Shown here: in pieces, positions 5,495 to 10,256 of the stretch
Position numbering within the stretch: the first letter of the stretch is position 1
How the letters are laid out: every line of letters starts with the position of its first letter
Source: DASYVD01 sp036000545
GTDB taxonomy: Bacteria; Actinomycetota; UBA4738; CALAEC01
DNA: 10,256 nt
Assembly: GCA_036000545.1 (NCBI GenBank)
Contig: DASYVD010000104.1
Span: 1-10,256, forward strand
Reading direction: 5' to 3'
Position numbers and translations under genes: made by a program
The notes under the pieces: generated by a model
Database searches by the model: none
Seen by the model: only the letters and a program-made list of their open reading frames with translations
What the model was told of the DNA's origin: nothing

Positions 5495-7033
5495 ATGCCG
5501 AAGGACACCTGTTACGTCACGACCCCCATCTACTACCCGAACGATGTGCCCCACCTCGGTCACGCCTACACCACCGTTGCCACGGACTTCGTGGCCCGGT
5601 ACCACCGGCTCCGGGGAGAGAAGGTGCTCTTCCTCACCGGCACCGACGAGCACGGCAAGAAGGTTCCCCAGGCGGCCCGGGACCAGGGGCTGGAGCCCCA
5701 AGCCTTCGTGGACCAGATGGAGCCCCGGTGGCGGGGAGTCTGGGACCTCCTCGACATCTCCCACGATGACTACATCCGGACCACGGAGCCGCGCCACGAG
5801 CGGGCGGTGACCAAGCTCCTCCAGGCCGTGTACGACAACGGCCGGGAGGACATCTACCTGGGGACCTATGAGGGGCTGTACTGCGTGTCGTGCGAGGCTT
5901 ACTACACCGAGGACGAGCTGGTGGACGGGATGTGCCCGATCCACGGCACGCCCGTCGAGGCCATGTCCGAGGAGAACTATTTCTTCCGACTGTCCGCCTA
6001 TCAGGACCGTCTCCTGGAGCACTACGAGGCTCACCCCGAGGCGGTCGAGCCGGAGGCCCGCCGCAACGAGGTGCTGTCCCTGATCCGGGGGGGCCTGCGG
6101 GACTTCTCCATCTCCCGGACCTCGTTCGCCTGGGGCGTCCCCCTGCCGTGGGATCAGAAACACGTCTGCTACGTGTGGTTCGATGCCCTGACGAACTACA
6201 TCACCGCAGCCGGGTACGCGGACGATCCCGAGCGGTTCGAGCGGACCTGGCCGGCCGACGTCCACTTCATCGGGAAAGACATCCTTCGGTTCCACGCCAT
6301 CTACTGGCCGGCCATGCTGATGGCCGGGGGGGTCGAGCCTCCTCGCCAGGTGTGGGCCCACGGGTTCATCACCGTTGGCGGGGAGAAGATGTCGAAGACG
6401 AAGCTCACCGGGATCCACCCCAAGGTCCTCGTGGACGCGTTCGGTGTGGACGCGTACCGCTACTACTTCCTCCGGGAGATCCAGTTCGGCCAGGACGGCA
6501 GCTTCTCCTGGGAGTCCATGGTGGAGCGGTACAACGCCGACCTGGCCAACGGGTTGGGGAACCTGGCCAGCCGGGTGCTGGCCATGCTCCGGTCGTACTT
6601 CGACGGGGTGGTGCCCGAGCCGGTGGACGAGGGAGCCGCCGGCGACCTGCCCAAGATGGTCGAGGAATCCGTTGCCCGGTACGACGGATACATGGACGAC
6701 GTGGCCCTCTCGTCCGCGCTGGCCGCGGTGTGGGACATCGTGGGAGCCGCTAACCGGTACATGGTCGAGAGGTCCCCCTGGCACCTGGCCAAGGATGCGG
6801 GGAGGCGGGAGGAGCTCGGATCGATCCTTTACGCGTCGACCGAGGTCCTCCGGATCCTGACCGTGCTGATCTCCCCGGTTATGCCGGGGGCGGCGGCCCG
6901 TCTGTGGAGGCAGCTGGGAGTCCCCGAGCCCCTGGACGCCCAGCGGTTCCCGGAAGCCCTCCGGTGGGGGCTCGTGGCCCCGGGGACTCACACCCAGAAA
7001 GGGGACGCGTTGTTCCCTCGAGTCGAGGGCTAA
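5495..7033 (+). CDS. metG: Methionyl-tRNA synthetase (class I)
   Basis: A 512-residue class I synthetase that joins methionine to tRNA-Met. The HIGH-type motif is PHLGHAY (19-25) in the Rossmann domain, and the KMSKS loop is EKMSKTK (297-303, with Thr in place of the final Ser). The connective-peptide insert has one zinc knuckle, Cys130-x2-Cys133-x13-Cys147-x2-His150, the single-knuckle CCCH form I associate with the Thermus-like enzyme. SFAWGVPLPWD and VWFDALTNYI are conserved parts of the active site. The anticodon-binding helical domain follows, and the protein ends near HTQKGDALFPRVE without the EMAP-II/tRNA-binding C-terminal domain found in E. coli MetG, so it is probably a monomer. tatD begins three bases after the stop. 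Confidence 0.97.
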   Translation: MPKDTCYVTTPIYYPNDVPHLGHAYTTVATDFVARYHRLRGEKVLFLTGTDEHGKKVPQAARDQGLEPQAFVDQMEPRWRGVWDLLDISHDDYIRTTEPRHERAVTKLLQAVYDNGREDIYLGTYEGLYCVSCEAYYTEDELVDGMCPIHGTPVEAMSEENYFFRLSAYQDRLLEHYEAHPEAVEPEARRNEVLSLIRGGLRDFSISRTSFAWGVPLPWDQKHVCYVWFDALTNYITAAGYADDPERFERTWPADVHFIGKDILRFHAIYWPAMLMAGGVEPPRQVWAHGFITVGGEKMSKTKLTGIHPKVLVDAFGVDAYRYYFLREIQFGQDGSFSWESMVERYNADLANGLGNLASRVLAMLRSYFDGVVPEPVDEGAAGDLPKMVEESVARYDGYMDDVALSSALAAVWDIVGAANRYMVERSPWHLAKDAGRREELGSILYASTEVLRILTVLISPVMPGAAARLWRQLGVPEPLDAQRFPEALRWGLVAPGTHTQKGDALFPRVEG

Positions 7034-7036
7034 GGG

Positions 7037-7855
7037 GTGGTGGCTGAACCGCTGCTCGAGCCCCTCGAGACCAACTCTCAACCTGTTCTGGAGCGCTCGA
7101 TCGTGGACTCTCATTGCCACCTCTTCCTCATGGACGCCGACCCTCGAGCGGTGGTCGAGGATTCTCGGGCCGCCGGGGTGAGCGCGCTGGTGTGCGTGGG
7201 GATCGATCCTGAGTCGAGCCGCCGGTCGAGCGAGCTGGCCGACTCCATCGCCGGAGTGTTCGCCACCGCCGGGGTGCATCCCCACACCGCACGGGAGTTC
7301 GACGCAGCCGCGGGCGCCGCCGTCGAGGAGCTGCTGGCCGATGCCCGAGTCGTGGCGGTGGGGGAGACCGGCCTCGACTACTTCAGGCTCCTGTCGCCGG
7401 CAGATGAGCAACAGCGGGCCTTCCGGGCGCACTGCGCCCTGGCCCGGGAGACGGGGAAACCGCTCGTGGTCCACACCCGGGAGGCATGGGACGACGTCCT
7501 GGCGATCCTGGAGCAGGAGCGCCTGGAGCGAGTGGTGCTGCATTGCTTCTCCGGCACTCCCGAGGTGGCCCGGGAAGCCGCCGCTCGCGGTTACCACTGT
7601 TCGTTCGCGGGGAACGTGACCTATCCGAAGAACGAGCACCTCCGGGAAGCAGCCTCCGGCGTGCCCGAGGCCCAGCTCCTGGTGGAGACGGACAGTCCTT
7701 TTCTTTCACCCCAGCCCCTCCGGGGGAGGGACAACTCCCCGGTCAACCTGGTGGCGGTGGTGCAGGCAGTGGCCGAGGCCAGGAGCGAGGATCCGGAGGC
7801 CGTCGCCGCGGCGACCACAGTGAACGCACGGGCGGTCTTCGGCCTACCGGCCTAA
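7037..7855 (+). CDS. tatD: TatD-family metal-dependent hydrolase / deoxyribonuclease
   Basis: A TIM-barrel amidohydrolase-superfamily nuclease; TatD proteins are 3'-5' exonucleases or metal-dependent DNases. Metal ligands visible, numbered from the first GTG: the HxH pair His26 and His28 in VDSHCHL, Glu110 in GETGLDY, His146 in VVHTRE, His169 in LHCFSG, and Asp219 in VETDSPFL. The C-terminal part has the usual Pro-rich loop followed by RDNSPVNL in place of the common RNEP. The start is uncertain: GTG at 7037 (272 residues) lies three bases after metG and uses the AAGGGG around the metG stop, whereas GTG at 7103 gives 250 residues, starts at the conserved VDSHCH and has GGAG nine bases before it. 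Tight spacing implies co-transcription with metG. In mycobacteria it is likewise between metS and rpfB. Confidence 0.93.
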   Translation: MVAEPLLEPLETNSQPVLERSIVDSHCHLFLMDADPRAVVEDSRAAGVSALVCVGIDPESSRRSSELADSIAGVFATAGVHPHTAREFDAAAGAAVEELLADARVVAVGETGLDYFRLLSPADEQQRAFRAHCALARETGKPLVVHTREAWDDVLAILEQERLERVVLHCFSGTPEVAREAAARGYHCSFAGNVTYPKNEHLREAASGVPEAQLLVETDSPFLSPQPLRGRDNSPVNLVAVVQAVAEARSEDPEAVAAATTVNARAVFGLPA

Positions 7856-7866
7856 CCTGCGACGTT

Positions 7867-7936
7867 GCGGCCCTCGGGGCTCCCTCGGCCCCCAGCCCCT
7901 TCCCCTCGCCCAGGCCTCGGGAGCCCCTCGGTCCGT
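7867..7936. repeat. Dispersed palindromic element, copy 2 (after tatD)
   Basis: Same element as at 4519-4588, in the same orientation, beginning 11 bases after the tatD stop. The 9-bp stem is GGGGCTCCC (7876-7884) with GGGAGCCCC (7919-7927); the inner stem is GGCC (7887-7890) with GGCC (7913-7916). The only two core differences from copy 1, at 7889 and 7914, face each other and keep the pair (C-G here, G-C in copy 1). The outer pair 7868/7935 is C-G here and T-A in copy 1. One pair (7871/7932) is broken here but intact in copy 1. The 22-base loop is identical to copy 1. Position after a stop codon would suit a transcript 3'-end role, but there is no T-run. Confidence 0.85.
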
Positions 7937-7981
7937 TACCTCGGCCCCGGCCAACCCGAGCTCAGACCCAGAAAGGCACTC

Positions 7982-8000
7982 CGAACGGGGGTTCGATTTT
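7982..8000 (+). terminator. Small hairpin with ATTTT tail upstream of the G5/RlpA gene
   Basis: CGAAC (7982-7986) and GTTCG (7991-7995) pair around a GGGG loop, followed by ATTTT (7996-8000). The stem is short, but the T-run in such G+C-rich sequence makes it a possible terminator for the metG-tatD transcript. It ends five bases before the -35 of the next promoter. Confidence 0.35.
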
Positions 8001-8005
8001 AAAGT

Positions 8006-8035
8006 TTGCACTTGAGGTTGAGAGTTTGCTAGCGT
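8006..8035 (+). promoter_or_regulatory. Sigma70-type promoter of the DUF348/G5/RlpA gene
   Basis: TTGCAC (8006-8011) and TAGCGT (8030-8035) separated by 18 bases, the best -35/-10 pair in the window, inside an unusually A+T-rich patch (about 7995-8032). Initiation near 8042 gives a leader of about 75 bases before the ATG at 8118. That leader can form a 6-bp hairpin TCCGAG (8052-8057) with CTCGGA (8065-8070). From memory, mycobacterial rpf genes have long regulated leaders, so leader control is possible here. Confidence 0.6.
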
Positions 8036-8117
8036 GCCCCCCAACTTGCTCTCCGAGAGCCGAACTCGGACGCGGTCCCCTTCCCCGCCGCGCCTCACCC
8101 CGGGCTCGTCGCGAAGC

Positions 8118-9236
8118 ATGCGACGGAGAAGGAACCGCCGGCCGGGGTGGTTTGGGCACGCTCTCCTGCTCCTTCCGATCCTCGCAGCCGCCGGGTGGCT
8201 CTATCTCCATCTCAACAAGCAGGTGACCCTAGTGGTCGACGGGAGGGCCGCAACGGTCAGCACGTTCGCAGGCTCAGTCGGCGAGCTCCTCGAGGGACGC
8301 GGGGTCAGGCTGGGACCGCACGACACACTGGCGCCCGCCGCAGACGCCCGGGTGGCCGACGGAATGCAGATCCGGTTGTTCCACGCGAAGGAGATCGTCG
8401 TGGTTCTGAACGGGCGTTCCCAGACCGTCTACGTGACGGGAACCACGGTGGAGGACGTCCTGGAGCACGTGAACGTCCGTCTCCGGCAGGGAGACCGGGT
8501 GGAGCCGAGCCGGAGCTCCCGAATCGAGGAAGGCGACGTCATCGTGTTCCGCGAAGCGGTCCAGGTTCGCTTGGTCATCGACGGCCGGGAACGGCGGGTG
8601 ATCACCAATGCCCCGAGCGTGGCTTACCTCCTGGACAGCATGGGAGTCGTGCTGCACCGCCGGGACCGAGTGATCCCCGCCGCCGAAGCGGAGCTCGACT
8701 CGGGGATGCAGATCCGGGTGGTCCGGGTGCAGGTTCGCCGGATCAGCGAGCAGGCTGAGATCCCCTACGGCACCGAGGTGGTCTATTCGGACGAGCTCTT
8801 GCACGGACAGCGGCGGGTGGACCGGGCAGGGGTCCCGGGCCTTCAAGAGCTCACCTTCAAGGTTCGCCTTGAGGACGGCGTCGAGGTATTCAGGGATCTC
8901 CTCGAGCGGAGGCGGCTCCGCGATCCCATGAGCCAGGTGTTGGTGATCGGCACCCGGGCCCCCAACGAGCAGTGGGGGATTGCCTCCTGGTACGACTGGG
9001 ACGGCCGCGGCGCGCCGTGCGGCGGAACGCTGTCGGGGTTCTACGCGGCGCACAGGACCCTCCCCTGCGGCACCCGGGTGACCGTGTACAACCCCTCGAA
9101 CGGCAGCTCGGTCACTGTGGTAATCAGGGACCGTGGGCCGTGGATCGGGGGCCGGATCATCGACCTCTCGGACGAGGCGTTCTCCCAGATCGCTCCTCTC
9201 GGCGCAGGAACCGTCCGCGTCCGAATCACCTGGTAG
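8118..9236 (+). CDS. RpfB-like cell-wall protein: TM anchor, three DUF348, G5, RlpA-type double-psi barrel
   Basis: A 372-residue exported protein. A basic N-terminus (MRRRRNRR) and a hydrophobic segment (about 12-30) form an uncleaved anchor or signal peptide. Three ubiquitin-like DUF348 repeats follow (about 35-78, 92-133, 148-190), each with a (V/L)xxV(D/N)G...V...T/S pattern, then a G5-like domain (about 203-280) and an RlpA-type double-psi beta-barrel (288-372) with GIASWYD, AAHRTLPCGT and IRDRGPW. His312 and Asp338 match the catalytic pair known from RlpA lytic transglycosylases; Cys301 and Cys317 could form a disulphide. In RpfB the same N-terminal domains carry an Rpf lysozyme-like domain instead. 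The ATG at 8118 is chosen because the outer GTG at 8034 overlaps the promoter -10. The next gene, rsmA, begins around or before the stop. Predicted role: peptidoglycan cleavage or binding. Confidence 0.85.
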   Translation: MRRRRNRRPGWFGHALLLLPILAAAGWLYLHLNKQVTLVVDGRAATVSTFAGSVGELLEGRGVRLGPHDTLAPAADARVADGMQIRLFHAKEIVVVLNGRSQTVYVTGTTVEDVLEHVNVRLRQGDRVEPSRSSRIEEGDVIVFREAVQVRLVIDGRERRVITNAPSVAYLLDSMGVVLHRRDRVIPAAEAELDSGMQIRVVRVQVRRISEQAEIPYGTEVVYSDELLHGQRRVDRAGVPGLQELTFKVRLEDGVEVFRDLLERRRLRDPMSQVLVIGTRAPNEQWGIASWYDWDGRGAPCGGTLSGFYAAHRTLPCGTRVTVYNPSNGSSVTVVIRDRGPWIGGRIIDLSDEAFSQIAPLGAGTVRVRITW

Positions 9237-10074
9237 CAAGAGCGCACCGTCAGGCCTGACTCGCCGGGCCCTCCGCGAGCTCACCAGCCGGCACGGGATC
9301 CGACCTGATCGCTCCCTGGGCCAGCATTTCCTGGCCGACCCCAACCTGGCCCGGGCCCTGGCCCGCGAGGCCGGGGCGGCTCCCGGAACGCGATTCCTGG
9401 AGGTGGGGGCGGGCCTGGGCTCCCTCACGGTGGCCCTCGTGGCCGCTGGCGCCGAGGTCCTGGCCGTCGAGATCGACCGAGCGGTGGTCCCCGCGCTGGA
9501 AGAGGTCGTCGCGGGCCTCCCCGTCGAGGTCGTTCGGGCCGATGCCATGGACGCCGACTGGCCGGCCATCCTGGGGCACGAGCCGTGGCGGATGGCCTCG
9601 AACCTCCCCTACAACGTCGCCGTGCCGGTAGTCATGGGGCTGCTCGAGCGGGCCCCCGGAGTGGATCCCATGCTCGTCATGGTCCAGCGGGAGGTTGGGG
9701 AGCGGCTGGCCGCCGGCCCAGGTGAAGACGCCTACGGCGCGGTCAGCCTCCGGGTGGCCTACCGGGCCCAGGTGCATGTGGTCCGCCGAGTTCCTCCGAC
9801 CGTGTTCTGGCCGGAGCCGCAGGTCGAATCCGTGGTCGTGCGGTTGTCGAGACGTCCCCCACCGGTCCCCACGCCGCCGGACGTCCTGTTCCGCCTGATC
9901 GAGGAGGGGTTCGCCCAGCGCCGCAAGACCATGGCGAACGCCCTGGTGCGCCTGGGGTACCCGCGGGACCGAGCGACGGACGGCCTTCGCCGGGCCGGGC
10001 TCGACGAACGGGTGCGGGCGGAAGAGCTCGGCCTGGAGGACCTTGCCCGGCTGGCCGACGCCCTTGATCGCTGA
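9133..10074 (+). CDS. rsmA: 16S rRNA (adenine(1518)-N6/adenine(1519)-N6)-dimethyltransferase RsmA (KsgA), start uncertain
   Basis: Dimethylates two adjacent adenines in the 3' helix 45 of 16S rRNA. Family motifs, numbered from 9133: SLGQHFLADPN (61-71), SAM motif I FLEVGAGLGS (88-97), the acidic strand VLAVEID, ADAMDADWP, and the catalytic NLPY (157-160). The C-terminal helical domain contains FAQRRKTMANAL, typical of KsgA. Similarity to RsmA begins near 9256 (LTRRALRELTSRHGIRP). The only in-frame ATG, GTG or TTG upstream of the conserved domain is the GTG at 9133, which lies inside the conserved DRG motif of the preceding gene and would add about 41 low-complexity residues. A CTG start at 9256 would fit the homology better. 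ispE follows five bases after the stop. Same rpfB-ksgA-ispE order as mycobacteria. Confidence 0.93.
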   Translation: MGRGSGAGSSTSRTRRSPRSLLSAQEPSASESPGSKSAPSGLTRRALRELTSRHGIRPDRSLGQHFLADPNLARALAREAGAAPGTRFLEVGAGLGSLTVALVAAGAEVLAVEIDRAVVPALEEVVAGLPVEVVRADAMDADWPAILGHEPWRMASNLPYNVAVPVVMGLLERAPGVDPMLVMVQREVGERLAAGPGEDAYGAVSLRVAYRAQVHVVRRVPPTVFWPEPQVESVVVRLSRRPPPVPTPPDVLFRLIEEGFAQRRKTMANALVRLGYPRDRATDGLRRAGLDERVRAEELGLEDLARLADALDR

Positions 10075-10079
10075 GACGG

Positions 10080-10256
10080 ATGGCTGAGCCGCTTCGTCCC
10101 CTTCCCGTCAGCGAGACCGCGCCCGCAAAGCTCAACGTCTTCCTGAGAGTCCTGGGGAAACGAGACGACGGCTACCATGACCTGGAAACGCTGGTGCAGC
10201 CGATCACGCTCGCCGACGGCGTACGCGCCGCCCACCGAGACCAGGGGTTCGGGCTG
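10080..10256 (+). CDS. ispE: 4-diphosphocytidyl-2-C-methyl-D-erythritol kinase IspE, 3'-truncated by window edge
   Basis: The first 59 codons of a GHMP-superfamily kinase, open to the last base of the window. The protein begins MAEPLRPLPVSETAPAK and continues LNVFLRVLGKRDDGYHDLET, then LVQPITLADG. APAKLNVFLRV.GKR.DGYHDLET is the IspE N-terminal signature, including the Lys and Asp region that contacts the substrate; the ATP-binding GGGLGGGSS loop lies beyond the window. IspE phosphorylates CDP-methylerythritol in the non-mevalonate isoprenoid pathway. The ATG at 10080 is five bases after the rsmA stop, with a weak purine stretch (AGACGG) before it, so expression is probably coupled to rsmA. 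The neighbour order rsmA-ispE is common in many bacteria. Confidence 0.9.
   Translation, partial: MAEPLRPLPVSETAPAKLNVFLRVLGKRDDGYHDLETLVQPITLADGVRAAHRDQGFGL

Noticed and set aside
5096..7639. 847-residue open frame on the - strand across rsmI, metG and tatD
   Set aside because: It lies antisense to three genes with clear catalytic motifs, shows no domain of its own, and is His/Gly/Pro/Val-rich as expected for the antisense frame of G+C-rich codons.
7985..8000. GGTTCGA resembling a tRNA T-loop
   Set aside because: No acceptor stem, D arm or anticodon arm can be built around it; the sequence is explained as a short hairpin with a T tail.
8034..8117. Upstream GTG start for the DUF348/G5/RlpA protein
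   Set aside because: It overlaps the -10 hexamer, so it would lie upstream of the predicted transcript start, and the added 28 residues would place a Ser/Pro/Arg-rich segment before the signal anchor.
1..10256. CRISPR array, insertion sequence, prophage or defence system
   Set aside because: No regularly spaced short repeats, transposase or phage-like gene is present; the toxin-antitoxin pair is the only accessory-type module and it is ordinary.

Overview
The window is a G+C-rich bacterial chromosome segment with ordinary housekeeping genes packed closely together. Gene content and order point to the Actinomycetota: a GT39/PMT-type mannosyltransferase lies near rsmI, followed by metG, tatD, an RpfB-like cell-wall protein, rsmA (ksgA) and ispE. 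From memory, Mycobacterium tuberculosis carries the same set around Rv1002c-Rv1011. The RpfB-like protein ends in an RlpA-type domain instead of an Rpf domain and ychF sits inside the cluster, so I infer an uncultured or deep-branching actinobacterium and not a mycobacterium. No name below genus-independent level can be supported from the sequence.

Layout. Positions 1-571 (+) hold the 3' end of a ribbon-helix-helix antitoxin gene and an overlapping VapC-type PIN toxin. A short convergent gap with a small hairpin follows. Positions 630-3231 (-) are a translationally coupled operon read from right to left: PMT-family mannosyltransferase, then a small zincin-like metallopeptidase (ATGA overlap), then a class I SAM-dependent methyltransferase (TGATG overlap). 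Positions 3232-3397 are a divergent intergenic region with a perfect 12-bp inverted repeat and interleaved inverted repeats. From 3398 everything is on + : ychF, rsmI, metG, tatD, a secreted or anchored DUF348/G5/RlpA protein, rsmA, and the first 59 codons of ispE.

How the genes work together. RsmI and RsmA both modify 16S rRNA, MetG charges tRNA-Met and YchF is a ribosome-associated P-loop ATPase, so the + strand block is mainly translation. TatD is a metal-dependent nuclease. The DUF348/G5/RlpA protein and PMT act outside or at the membrane, on cell wall and protein glycosylation. IspE feeds isoprenoid synthesis, and polyprenol phosphates are the sugar carriers that PMT enzymes use.

The most unusual signal is not a gene. 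A 70-base palindromic element occurs twice, after ychF (4519-4588) and after tatD (7867-7936). Its 60-base core is identical at 58 positions, and the only two core differences lie opposite each other in the predicted stem, changing a G-C pair to a C-G pair. A second pair further out changes from T-A to C-G. The conserved terminal loop has a four-tract G-quadruplex pattern on the - strand. This looks like an intergenic repeat family kept for its fold. Three + strand genes (ychF, rsmI, metG) also have a -10-like hexamer 6-9 bases before the start codon, which suggests leaderless transcripts.
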